DNA from: DASXMX01 sp036794395
Lineage (GTDB): Bacteria > Planctomycetota > Phycisphaerae > Tepidisphaerales > Tepidisphaeraceae
Direction of reading: 5' to 3'
DNA: 64,000 bases
Assembly (NCBI GenBank): GCA_036794395.1
Contig: DAIRGS010000001.1
Span: 1-64,000 of the forward strand
Shown here: piece after piece, positions 53,764 through 62,050 of the stretch
How positions within the stretch are numbered: the stretch's first letter is position 1
Layout of the letters: the number at the start of each line of letters is the position of its first letter
Program-made: the position numbers and the translations under genes
Notes under the pieces: generated by a model
What the model was told of the DNA's origin: nothing
The model's input: only the letters and a program-made list of their open reading frames with translations
Databases searched by the model: none

Positions 53764-53792
53764 TTGACTCAGTGACTTTCCCTCGCTAATAT
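53764..53792 (+). promoter_or_regulatory. Sigma-70-type promoter, probably leaderless
   Basis: TTGACT at 53764-53769, a 17-base spacer and TAATAT at 53787-53792. The expected start of transcription is at or next to the ATG at 53799, and no ribosome binding site is present, so the mRNA is probably leaderless. Confidence 0.75.
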
Positions 53793-53798
53793 TCTGGC

Positions 53799-54941
53799 AT
53801 GAACGCGAACGAAAGCCAGATGCCTGAAACCCTGATCGAAGCCGTCCGGATGTTTTCCAATCTGGACTTTGCGACGGCGTTCTTTGCCGCCGTCCGCTGG
53901 CCCGCTGGCGTATGCTGCCCAAATTGCGGATCGACCAACGTTCTCCACCTTCCGAGCCGCCGCATGTGGGAATGCCGTGAGAAGCACGAACGTCGCCAGT
54001 TCTCCGTCAAGATCGGGACCATCTTTGAAAAATGTCGGTTGCCGATTGACAAGTGCCTCATCGCGGTTTGGCTTGAAGTGAATGCCAAGAACAGCATCAG
54101 CAGTTACGAAGTCGGACGGCACCTTGGCATCACACAGAAAACCGCGTGGTTCCTACAGCACCGTATCCGTCTTGCCCTTAACGTCGGATCGTTCGACAAG
54201 ATGGCCGGAACAGTTGAAGCGGACGAAACTTTCATCGGCGGCAAGGCCCGGAACATGCACAAGGGGAAGCGCAAGGCCAAGGGTCGCGGAGTTGTCGGCA
54301 AGGCGGCGGTTATGGGACTTCTGGAACGCCACTCCGAAAAAGGAAAAAGCAAGGTCCGAACGTTCGTGGTCGATAACACCAAACGGAAGACTCTACAGCC
54401 CGTCGTGCGGACTCACGTTGAGGCCGGGTCGAATGTCTACCTCGAATTCTTTAGAATCTTCGGGAAAGAGGCTAAGCGATCACGAAGTCTATCAATCACC
54501 GGCAAGAACGAAAAAAGTGAAGCGACGTTCCAGATTCCACGCAACTATGGAAAACGGGTTGCCCAGTTGATCCGACGTCCCATACGGGTCACGGTCGAAT
54601 ATGGATCACTTGAGGGCACGCTAGTGCAACTGTCCAATGATCCGCTGAAAGACGATGGGACTGCCAAGCTGAGAGAGCGGGACGGTGGCAACGATGTGTA
54701 CTGTCATGCGTCCCCGGATATTGCCGCGAACATGGGCCATCACATCAATCGTCAAACGCGGATTGTTGTATATGGGAACATCACATTTGAAGATGGCATT
54801 GCGAGGCGAATCGACGTAGAAGATTTTTCCGCGATTCCCGAAACACTTCCGACACTAGAGGACATTCACGCACTCCAGCTTAAGCCATCCGGGGGCATGA
54901 GCATTGAAGATTTCTTGAGTGATATGAGGGGCGATGAGTAA
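53799..54941 (+). CDS. IS1595-type transposase N-terminus fused to an antitoxin-like C-terminus
   Basis: A 380-residue chimera. Residues 1-215 are an ISXO2-like transposase: zinc ribbon VCCPNCGST...WEC, the helix-turn-helix region YEVGRHLGITQKTAWFLQHR and the first catalytic Asp in TVEADETFIGG (Asp142). At VEAGSNVYL, where the second Asp (YTDE) should follow, the sequence changes; the rest of the DDE domain is absent. Residues about 255-380 (RPIRVTVEYGSLEGTLVQL... MSIEDFLSDMRGDE) resemble the antitoxin end of a coupled TA operon, and its stop overlaps the ATG of a PIN toxin gene. Transposition activity is not expected. Confidence 0.75.
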   Translation: MNANESQMPETLIEAVRMFSNLDFATAFFAAVRWPAGVCCPNCGSTNVLHLPSRRMWECREKHERRQFSVKIGTIFEKCRLPIDKCLIAVWLEVNAKNSISSYEVGRHLGITQKTAWFLQHRIRLALNVGSFDKMAGTVEADETFIGGKARNMHKGKRKAKGRGVVGKAAVMGLLERHSEKGKSKVRTFVVDNTKRKTLQPVVRTHVEAGSNVYLEFFRIFGKEAKRSRSLSITGKNEKSEATFQIPRNYGKRVAQLIRRPIRVTVEYGSLEGTLVQLSNDPLKDDGTAKLRERDGGNDVYCHASPDIAANMGHHINRQTRIVVYGNITFEDGIARRIDVEDFSAIPETLPTLEDIHALQLKPSGGMSIEDFLSDMRGDE

Positions 54942-55425
54942 GCGGATCGCACTGGACTCATGCTAAATTCTTCACTTGCTGATAGAGCATCCGCAATGGC
55001 TGACTCATCTAAAGACCATTTATAATGATGCGTTTTCTGGTTCGACAGCGATAGTCATTTCTGAGATTTGCATGGCTGAATGTTGTCGGCTCGACGCGCA
55101 GGGGGCTAAGCCACTCACACCCACGGAGTCAATGCGGATCATTTCGGCTTTCTTTCATCATCCGTTTTTGATTCGACGCGCCGTAACAAGTCGGGAATCT
55201 GAGTTAGCCGCACAATTCATTCGCGCTCATGGGTTCGGTACATGCGATGCACTGATCGCGGCAACGGCGATTCTGGCCGACGCAACAGTTCTGATCACTT
55301 CTGACGGCTGTACGGGACGAAGGAAAGCCGGGAAGCTTCTGACTTGCGATGCCGTGGAAACAACATCCGGCAAGAAAATGCTGATACGGTCGCCAGACCA
55401 ATACAATCTAGCGACTATTCCCTAG
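54934..55425 (+). pseudogene. PIN-domain toxin gene with an in-frame stop at codon 11
   Basis: ATG 54934 overlaps the preceding stop (ATGAGTAA). The frame reads MSKRIALDSC, then TAA at 54964-54966, then continues ILHLLIEHPQWLTHLK in the same frame. The rest is a PIN domain: ISEICMAECCRLD (second acidic residue), GFGTCDALIAATA and VLITSDG, ending at 55425. The first Asp (ALDS) is before the stop. A TTG at 54976 could restart translation, but that product would lack the first catalytic Asp. So the toxin is probably inactive. Confidence 0.7.
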
Positions 55426-55435
55426 GATATTGCGT

Positions 55436-55594
55436 ATGGCATCAACAACACCTCACACCGGCCCGCAAGACTTCAACGAAGGTCAAGGCGCGGCCGACAA
55501 GTTCCGTGCGGCAATCGGGCGAATAGCGGCATTGCCAAAGTCAGCAGCGCCGCGAGCGCAACCGACTCCCCGGAAGGCGTCGAAGAAAAAGTAG
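55436..55594 (+). CDS. Small basic protein of 52 residues
   Basis: From ATG 55436: a polar start, then GAADKFRAAIGRIAALPKSA and a Lys-rich end (RKASKKK). Short proteins with this F-x-x-A...PK pattern and basic tail are often seen next to PIN genes in metagenomic planctomycetes, but I cannot name a family. It lies 10 bases after the PIN remnant. Confidence 0.4.
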   Translation: MASTTPHTGPQDFNEGQGAADKFRAAIGRIAALPKSAAPRAQPTPRKASKKK

Positions 55595-55602
55595 GCCGCC
55601 TC

Positions 55603-55953
55603 ATGCGCCGCCGAATCTTCGCCCTCTCATCCCTGCTGTCGCTGCTGCTATGCCTGTACTGCGCCTGGTACGGCATGAGCTTGTATGTACTCTGGCGTCA
55701 TGGATACATCGCGGACAACTCCGAAGTTATCGTCCACGATGCTCAGTTGGGGCGACGCGGCGTCGATTACATGTTGGCTGCGATTCCGTTGACATCTCTT
55801 CCGATCGCCTGGTTCTTCTTGCGCTTGCAAAAAGCTTATCGCGATATTCAATTTCGGGAGCGCTGGCATCCGGGCCTTTGCAAGAACTGTTTCTACGAAC
55901 TTCATGGTAACACCAGCGGTGTCTGCCCCGAATGCGGGACGGCAATTCACTGA
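55603..55953 (+). CDS. Small membrane protein with C-terminal zinc ribbon
   Basis: A 116-residue protein with two helices (IFALSSLLSLLLCLYCAWYG, YMLAAIPLTSLPIAWFFL) and a C-terminal CKNCFYELHGNTSGVCPECG, two CxxC pairs that should bind zinc. Similar short zinc-ribbon tails occur on many planctomycete membrane proteins. Function unknown. Confidence 0.6.
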   Translation: MRRRIFALSSLLSLLLCLYCAWYGMSLYVLWRHGYIADNSEVIVHDAQLGRRGVDYMLAAIPLTSLPIAWFFLRLQKAYRDIQFRERWHPGLCKNCFYELHGNTSGVCPECGTAIH

Positions 55954-56182
55954 GACAGATATATTGTTGCCCTAGTCATTGCCATCGAAACTCGTTCCCG
56001 GGATTCACTATTCATCACTCTTGCCCATTAATGGCCGCGGCTGCATCTATGGGGATTAATTCTGCAATTGGTGTCAAGCTACTGTTTATACAGATTTTAC
56101 ATCTAAAATGGGCAAAGTGGAGCCGGCCACTTTTGCGTTGTCCAGTGACCCGGATGCACGCCAATGGCCGATAAAGACCCAC
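55954..56182. other. Gene-poor intergenic stretch
   Basis: About 229 bp with no supported gene, repeat or structured RNA; somewhat more AT-rich than its surroundings. Confidence 0.4.
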
Positions 56183-56398
56183 ATGATGGACAGAATCCTC
56201 TATTCGACATTAAACCTGGCGATCATGACGGCCATCGTTCTGCTTGCCGCGGCTACTCTCATCTGCGCCCACGTCGGTGTGCTGACACTCATTTCGGGAG
56301 CAGCCCAGGGCGGCGGAACCCTGCTCGGGGTCTCGTGCTTTCTAGCAGTGGGCGCCATGTTCATGATTCGGAACCGAAACGACTTGGCTGATCGGTAG
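56183..56398 (+). CDS. Small membrane protein of 71 residues
   Basis: From ATG 56183 the frame begins MMDRILYSTLNLAIMTAIVL and has two helices (AIMTAIVLLAAATLICAHVG and TLLGVSCFLAVGAMFMI). It is hydrophobic and ends with basic residues. No family recognised; the frame also extends back to 56108. It could be a spurious call. Confidence 0.4.
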   Translation: MMDRILYSTLNLAIMTAIVLLAAATLICAHVGVLTLISGAAQGGGTLLGVSCFLAVGAMFMIRNRNDLADR

Positions 56399-56450
56399 CG
56401 TAGCCTGAGCCGGCAGGGCTATCGCCTATGACCGCTCCGACGCAAAAAAT

Positions 56451-56520
56451 GGGAGTGCGAGGCTCCTGCCGAGTTTGTGCTTGATCGAAAAATGCGGCTC
56501 GGCAGGAGCCTCGCACTCCC
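56451..56520. repeat. Palindrome pair, GGGAGTGCGAGGCTCC family (locus 7)
   Basis: Arms at 56451-56473 and 56497-56520 (inverted), 23-base loop. The outer arm GCGCATATGCGATTGCCC follows at 56526, complementary (one mismatch) to the outer arm of locus 1 at 22871, so the full element is longer than the core. Confidence 0.88.
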
Positions 56521-56660
56521 GCTGAGCGCATATGCGATTGCCCTGCATGAGCCGGGCAGTCAAAAGAATATTTCTGCCGAATCTTGCAAACCTTAGGGTC
56601 GGCAGGGTTACAATCTATTCAGGAAGTGAGGTCGGTGTCGCGTTGCTAAAGGAGATCGTG

Positions 56661-57821
56661 ATGTGGCGCGTACTCTTGTTGATTGTCGTAACCGCCGTGG
56701 CCAATCGCTACGCATCCGCCCAGGCTACCGAACCGGGATCTCCCCCTTCGCCCACCGTCCTGGTCCTCCGATTCATCACCCCCGATGACCCCGACGCCTC
56801 CGACTGGATTGGCAGGGCCGCCCAGGAAGATCTCGCAACCGATTTAACCCGCGGCACGACCGCACGGATCAAAGCGCCTTTCGAGGCCAAGCCAGTCGCC
56901 GATCTCGATGCCGCCCTGAAACGCGGCCGCGAAGTTCACGCCACGCACGTCGTCTTTGGCCAGGCGCAGTCGATGGAAGGAAATGTTCGCCTCACCGGGC
57001 AGGTTCTCGATGTCGATTCCGGTCGGCCGTTGGGCACCCTCAAAATCACCGGCCCGCGCAGCAGCCTGTTCGATCTGGAAGATGCACTGGCACGTCAGGT
57101 GTTTGCGTCGCTGCCGCAATCGATGTTGAAACCCGATACGCTCAAGTCGCTCGAGCAGGATCCCCCCGCCTCGGTCGTTCAGCTGAGTGATCCCGAACCC
57201 GAGCCGGTTCGGGTCTTTCCACCCTATGCCTCCGCGGACTACTCGATCCCCGAGCGTTACGAAGGCGCGCCCGCAATCGTCATCAATAACATCTTGCCTT
57301 CTTATGACGCCGTGGTGCCCGGCTACGCTCCGCCGCTGTTTGGCTATGGGCCCTACGCTTATTCACCATTTTATGGCTCCCCATATGGATGGAATGTCGG
57401 TTATGCCAATGGCTGGTACCCCGCCTTTAACGATCCCTTCGGCTGGCAGCCGTATGGCGGTGTCGTCGTGGTCGGCAACCCCTTTGGCTTCCGACAGGGT
57501 CCAGCCCGCCATCATCGCAATGGGTTCGGCGGAGGCCGGGGTGGCTTTGGCAATCGGTCGGGCGAGAGCTTCGCTGGTGCAGGCCAAGGGTTTGGCGGAA
57601 ATGGTGAGGTGGGTGGCGTTGGAAACCCGGTCACATTTCAATTCGACTTCCAGGGCGGACAAGCATTCCAGGGCGTTCCCGCCAGAGGTTTCGCCCCCGC
57701 CATCCCCGCAGGTGGATTCAAAGTTGGCATCCCCCAAACCGGATTCGGCAACATGCGCGGCCCCGGTTTCCGCGGCCCCGCCTTTGGCAACTCCATCCGC
57801 GGTGGCTCCGCAGTGCATTGA
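56661..57821 (+). CDS. Secreted TolB-like/FlgO-like protein with Gly-rich C-terminus
   Basis: A 386-residue protein from ATG 56661 (AGGAG 6 bases upstream). The signal peptide is WRVLLLIVVTAVANRYASAQ. Residues about 30-190 match the TolB N-terminal-like fold (TVLVLRFITPDD, AAQEDLATDLTRG, ATHVVFGQAQSMEGNVRLTGQVLD), found in surface lipoprotein FlgO and in some adenylate-cyclase-like proteins. The second half is rich in Pro, Tyr, Phe and Gly (YGPYAYSPFYGSPYGW, then Gly-Phe runs), a low-complexity extracellular tail. A TTGCAA/TACAAT pair with 19-base spacing at 56584-56614 may be a weak promoter. Confidence 0.65.
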   Translation: MWRVLLLIVVTAVANRYASAQATEPGSPPSPTVLVLRFITPDDPDASDWIGRAAQEDLATDLTRGTTARIKAPFEAKPVADLDAALKRGREVHATHVVFGQAQSMEGNVRLTGQVLDVDSGRPLGTLKITGPRSSLFDLEDALARQVFASLPQSMLKPDTLKSLEQDPPASVVQLSDPEPEPVRVFPPYASADYSIPERYEGAPAIVINNILPSYDAVVPGYAPPLFGYGPYAYSPFYGSPYGWNVGYANGWYPAFNDPFGWQPYGGVVVVGNPFGFRQGPARHHRNGFGGGRGGFGNRSGESFAGAGQGFGGNGEVGGVGNPVTFQFDFQGGQAFQGVPARGFAPAIPAGGFKVGIPQTGFGNMRGPGFRGPAFGNSIRGGSAVH

Positions 57822-57955
57822 CCTTAAGTCGCAACTCGCTCCTACGATAAAGCTCCAACACTCGAGCAGCCCCCACGCCGGGCGTAGAGCGGTACCCCGC
57901 GCCACCCCGGCTTCTCCGAACGTTGCCATTCACCGTGGATTTGATGAAGTTGTGA

Positions 57956-59197
57956 TCAGGTAGGGTGCGTTACCCCGAACACCGTCCCACGACGTTCTTT
58001 CCCAAGCGCTGTAACAATCGCAGCCAAAGTAAACACCGTCAGCGCCGTCCCTGCCATCACCGGCGCATAACTCCCCGTTCTTTCCGCCAGGTGAGTCTGC
58101 AACAACGGCGCAGCCCCCGCAATCAACACCCCGCACTGATACGCAAATCCCGGCAAAAACCCCCGAACCGAATCCGGCGACAATTCCGATATATGCGCCG
58201 GGATGATCCCCCAAGCCCCCTGCACCATGAACTGGATCAGGAATCCACCAAGCCAAAGCAGAATCGCGCTCTGCGCAAAAGCCCACATCGGCACCACGCA
58301 GCACGCCAGCACCAGAGCGATCACCATCGCCCGTCGCCGGCCGATCCGATCGGACAGAAAACCAAAAACAATCCCCCCGCTGACCGCCCCAACCATACTG
58401 AACGCATTCAGCATCGCCCGCTTCTGAGGGCTATACCCATGCGCTTTCTCCAGAAAGGTCGGATAGAGATCCTGTGTCCCGTGCGATGAAAAGTTCATCA
58501 TCGCCATCAGCGCCACCAGGTACAAAAACAGCGGCCAATGAGAAACGATACTCTCGACCAGTGCTCCCCAATCGCGATGGCGCGTGCGCTGCCAGACTTC
58601 CGATTCCTTCACGCCAAACCGCACGTACAGCGCCAGCAATGCCGGTAAGCCCCCGATAAAAAACAGCGGCCGCCACCCGACGCGCGGGAACACAAAGAAA
58701 TAACAGAACGATGCCAGCAGATTTCCAACCGCGTAACCTTCCTGAAGCACGCCCGACAGAACCCCGCGCCACTTTGCCGGCACTTTTTCCATGGCCAGTG
58801 AAGCGCCCACCCCCCATTCCCCGCCCATCCCGATTCCAAACAAAGCTCGAAGAATCAGAAACGTCGTCAGATTGGGCGCGAGACCGGACAGCACTTCCAC
58901 AATCGAAAAGAAAACCAGATCGATCATGAGCGGCAATCGCCGGCCGTATCGATCCGCCATCAGTCCAAAAATAAAAGCCCCAACCGGCCGAAACGCCATG
59001 GTGAGCGTGATCGACAGCATCACCGCTTCGAGGCGTTCGTTGAACTCCTTGGCGATGGCCGTCACGCACATCACCACCAGAAAGAAATCGAACGCATCCA
59101 GCGTCCAGCCCAGAAATCCCGCGAATAGCGCGCGAGCCGCTTCGCCCGCGCTGGGCTCATTGAGGGACCGCGCAAAGTCCAGCGGTTCAGTGCTCAT
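57956..59197 (-). CDS. MFS transporter (SHS/aromatic-acid-symporter-like)
   Basis: A 413-residue transporter with twelve helices. The signature between helices 4 and 5, FGIGMGGEWGVGASLAMEKV, and the loop motif GLMADRYGRRLPLM, point to the SHS lactate/AAHS group. It would move a small organic acid or related compound with protons. It starts 21 bases after the stop of the halogenase-like gene, so the two are probably one operon, which raises the possibility of export of, or uptake for, the flavoprotein's product or substrate. Confidence 0.9.
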   Translation of the reverse strand: MSTEPLDFARSLNEPSAGEAARALFAGFLGWTLDAFDFFLVVMCVTAIAKEFNERLEAVMLSITLTMAFRPVGAFIFGLMADRYGRRLPLMIDLVFFSIVEVLSGLAPNLTTFLILRALFGIGMGGEWGVGASLAMEKVPAKWRGVLSGVLQEGYAVGNLLASFCYFFVFPRVGWRPLFFIGGLPALLALYVRFGVKESEVWQRTRHRDWGALVESIVSHWPLFLYLVALMAMMNFSSHGTQDLYPTFLEKAHGYSPQKRAMLNAFSMVGAVSGGIVFGFLSDRIGRRRAMVIALVLACCVVPMWAFAQSAILLWLGGFLIQFMVQGAWGIIPAHISELSPDSVRGFLPGFAYQCGVLIAGAAPLLQTHLAERTGSYAPVMAGTALTVFTLAAIVTALGKERRGTVFGVTHPT

Positions 59198-59218
59198 GTG
59201 GCGAAAAATCCGTGTGAT

Positions 59219-60733
59219 TTACGTTGGCAGCCCCGCCAGCGCGGGCGCCGCGCCCGCGCTGCCTTGACCGGCCGGAGTCGCCATCGCGGCGTTCAGCGCT
59301 TCAGGGATTCCGATGCCCGATAACGCGGCGGCGCGGTATTTCTGAACTTCACTTTCCCACGCTGCCCTCTCCTGCGGAATGATCTCGTATTTCGCGCGTG
59401 TCGGCACTTTCATGCCCACAAACAGCGTCAGATATCCCCCGGCTCCAAAGATATCGACCGCGTCAACAAGCAACGGCGCCCAGAGGCTGCTCGGCCCGCA
59501 CTGGCGGTAGTATTCAACGATCGTTTCACCGCCGGCGATATCCACATCCTTCCGCGCCGCCTGCCAGAAGGGCGTTTCGAGCCGGGTATTGAACTTGTAG
59601 TTCAACGCCAGGAACCGCCGCACGCTGTCCCACAAACGTGTGTAGTGCCTGTTGTAAAGTTTGATCTGAGCCGGTGGCACCTGCCTGCCCGTCTCGATCA
59701 GAATCTCCGAAAGCAGTTGGCTACGCGCCGCCACAATTCCCAGCTCGGTGCTCGCCAGCGGCTCGACATACGCCTCGGCCGCACCCACCGCCACGACATT
59801 CTTCACCCAACCGCGCTCGTAACGCCCGCTGGCAAACTGCACCTTCCGCACCGTGCGCACTTCAGGGCACTTGCGGCGGAATTCGGCCTCCGCCTGCTCA
59901 TCGGAGATGAACTTCGAGCAGTACACGTAGCCGCGATCGATCTTTTGCTGAAATTCAAGTTGCCAGCACCAACCGGCTTCCATCGTCTCGCAGGTCACAT
60001 AAGGATGCAGCGCCTCGTAAGTCCGCGGCCAATCGCCGACGACCATCCGATCGCACATCAGCGACGTCTTGTAGCTGACGAACGGCTCCTTCAACGCCTG
60101 GCCCAGCAGAAGCGATCGCGCCTCGCTGGCATCCACATACAAATCGCCGATCAGGGTTTTGCCCGAGCCCAGCACCAAACCCGTAACGCCCGTGTCATCC
60201 TGGTTCACTGTCGCCAGCGTGTCGTCGATGATTTCAATACCGATCGCCCGCGCCAGCTTCTGGACCGCAGCATAGAACTGAGCAGCGTCGAGCTGATATC
60301 CCGAATCCCATTGCCACACCGGCTGGCCGTTTTGCCCACGGAAGAATGCTTTGTCGTGCGCCATCAATGCCGAGAGTGGCCCGGCTCCATCGGCGTCGTC
60401 GGCAACGTAAAACGCATTGTTGCGCGACATATAAGGCAGCTTGTGATTCAGTTGGCTGGTATTCGGAAAATAAAAGTGCGGTCGCGGCCCCCAGATCATG
60501 CGGTGCCCCAGCGACCACGTCGGCCGGGCCAACTCCACCAGCTTCCGCAATTCCAGCGACAGGAACCCGTGCAAAAACCGGCTCAGCGGTGGCGTCGAGC
60601 TTTGGCTCAAGCCCGGCTCAGCATCCGTCAGCCGAATAACCTGAACCTCAAGATCGGGCATCTTCGCCCGAAGACCCAGGGCACACAAAAACCCGGCGCT
60701 ACCGCCGGCCACAACGACCACTTTCTTAATCAA
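59219..60733 (-). CDS. Tryptophan-halogenase-like FAD protein with altered catalytic site
   Basis: A 504-residue flavoprotein from TTG 60733 with GGAGG 8 bases upstream; the longer frame to 61168 is dropped. FAD motif: VVVVAGGSAGFLCALGL. It aligns with PrnA/RebH along its length (PLSRFLHGFLSLELRKLV, DLYVDASEARSLLLGQ, GAAEAYVEPLASTELG). The catalytic Lys79 of PrnA is Ser74 (PTWSLGHRMIWG), the Glu of the PLEST motif is Ala (PLAST), and the WxWxIP motif reads WCWQLE. Halogenation is therefore doubtful; a different flavin reaction is possible. It is divergent from ctaA and co-directional with the MFS gene. Confidence 0.85.
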   Translation of the reverse strand: MIKKVVVVAGGSAGFLCALGLRAKMPDLEVQVIRLTDAEPGLSQSSTPPLSRFLHGFLSLELRKLVELARPTWSLGHRMIWGPRPHFYFPNTSQLNHKLPYMSRNNAFYVADDADGAGPLSALMAHDKAFFRGQNGQPVWQWDSGYQLDAAQFYAAVQKLARAIGIEIIDDTLATVNQDDTGVTGLVLGSGKTLIGDLYVDASEARSLLLGQALKEPFVSYKTSLMCDRMVVGDWPRTYEALHPYVTCETMEAGWCWQLEFQQKIDRGYVYCSKFISDEQAEAEFRRKCPEVRTVRKVQFASGRYERGWVKNVVAVGAAEAYVEPLASTELGIVAARSQLLSEILIETGRQVPPAQIKLYNRHYTRLWDSVRRFLALNYKFNTRLETPFWQAARKDVDIAGGETIVEYYRQCGPSSLWAPLLVDAVDIFGAGGYLTLFVGMKVPTRAKYEIIPQERAAWESEVQKYRAAALSGIGIPEALNAAMATPAGQGSAGAAPALAGLPT

Positions 60734-60895
60734 TGCAATACCTCCGCGAATCGGCTCATCATCGTCTAAAACCGCCACCGCAATCGAGTAAAGGGCCAAG
60801 TCTAATGATTTCTCATTCCCGAATCCACGCAGGGTGCGACAATACGCCATCTCGGAATCGCACGATTGCCTACTACAATCTGCCACTCGACACAC

Positions 60896-62020
60896 GTGAG
60901 CCGGGAACGCTTTTTGAACGATCGCGACCCATCCAACCCGAACCTCGATTATTCGCAATCGCCCGCGCTTGTACCGGGCGGCGGAGCCCTCCATTTCGTA
61001 GCCGTACTCACCGCGCTCGCCACGTTTCCTCTGATCTTCATGGGCGGCCTGGTCACCAGCCATCAAGCCGGCATGTCCGTCCCCGATTGGCCCAACAGCT
61101 ACGGCTACAACATGTTCCTCTTTCCGCCGCGCTTGTGGATCGGTGGAATCCTCTACGAACACACTCATCGCCTTATGGCCACGGTTGTAGGTCTGCTTTC
61201 AATCGCGCTGGTGATAGCATCGTTCCAATCGAGATGGGCCGGCCGGCGCGAACGCTGGCTCGCCGCCTCCGTCCTGGGCGTCGTCATTCTTCAAGGCGTG
61301 CTCGGCGGCCTGCGCGTGGTGCTGGTCAAGCTGGATCTGGCAATCGTCCACGCCTGCCTTGCTCAGGCGTTCTTCTGCCTCGCAAGTTTCGCCGCAATCG
61401 AAACCTCGCGCTGGTGGCAGACCCGCCCCGCCGCTCCCCCCGCTGAGCAGACCCGAGCGCGGAGTTTGGTCATCCTCGGCGTCGTTTCGGTTTTCGCAAT
61501 TTACGCGCAACTCGTGGTTGGCGCGATGATGCGGCACTTTCAGGCCGGATTAGCGATACCTGATCTTCCGCTCGCCTACGGCAAAATCCTCCCGCCCATG
61601 AACCCGGCTCAGCTGGATGCCGTCAACTGGGCCCGCGTCCGCGACCTGAATCTCGAGCCCGTTACGCTGGGGCAAATCTGGCTGCACTTTGGCCATCGGA
61701 TCGGGGCCGTGCTGGTGACGGCCCTCGTTCTGGCGCTGGCAACCACGGTTCTTCGCCGTTACGCTACCGAACCGAAGTTGCGCCGCCCCGCGATTTTGTT
61801 GATTGGGCTGATTCTTGTCCAAGTCTCGCTGGGCGTGTTGACGGTGCTCATGCGAAAGCCGGCCGATGTGGCCAGCGCTCATGTAGCCGTCGGCGCTTTG
61901 GTCCTGGCAACCGCTTTTGTGCTGACTGCCCGGGCGATCAGACTCTATGGCCTTTTCCCCCGAAATCGCCAGGCCCGCGCTGCCGCGATGAATCACTCGG
62001 GCCTATTGATGCCCCAATAG
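60896..62020 (+). CDS. ctaA: Heme A synthase (CtaA/Cox15)
   Basis: A 374-residue membrane protein with eight helices from GTG 60896; TTG 60866 and 60914 are alternatives. It oxidises the C8 methyl of heme O to give heme A. Landmarks: FPLIFMGGLVTSHQAGMSVPDWPNSYG, YEHTHRLMATVVGLLS and DLAIVHACLAQAFF in the first half, RHFQAGLAIPDLPLAYG and WLHFGHRIGAVLVT in the second, with the four heme-ligand His residues. It lies 30 bases before ctaB. Confidence 0.92.
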   Translation: MSRERFLNDRDPSNPNLDYSQSPALVPGGGALHFVAVLTALATFPLIFMGGLVTSHQAGMSVPDWPNSYGYNMFLFPPRLWIGGILYEHTHRLMATVVGLLSIALVIASFQSRWAGRRERWLAASVLGVVILQGVLGGLRVVLVKLDLAIVHACLAQAFFCLASFAAIETSRWWQTRPAAPPAEQTRARSLVILGVVSVFAIYAQLVVGAMMRHFQAGLAIPDLPLAYGKILPPMNPAQLDAVNWARVRDLNLEPVTLGQIWLHFGHRIGAVLVTALVLALATTVLRRYATEPKLRRPAILLIGLILVQVSLGVLTVLMRKPADVASAHVAVGALVLATAFVLTARAIRLYGLFPRNRQARAAAMNHSGLLMPQ

Positions 62021-62050
62021 CGGATCACGTTTAAAGGAACTTTCCCTTCG

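Noticed and set aside
54964..54966. Possible stop-codon recoding in the PIN gene
   Set aside because: The codon is TAA, which is not used for selenocysteine, and no recoding structure is visible.
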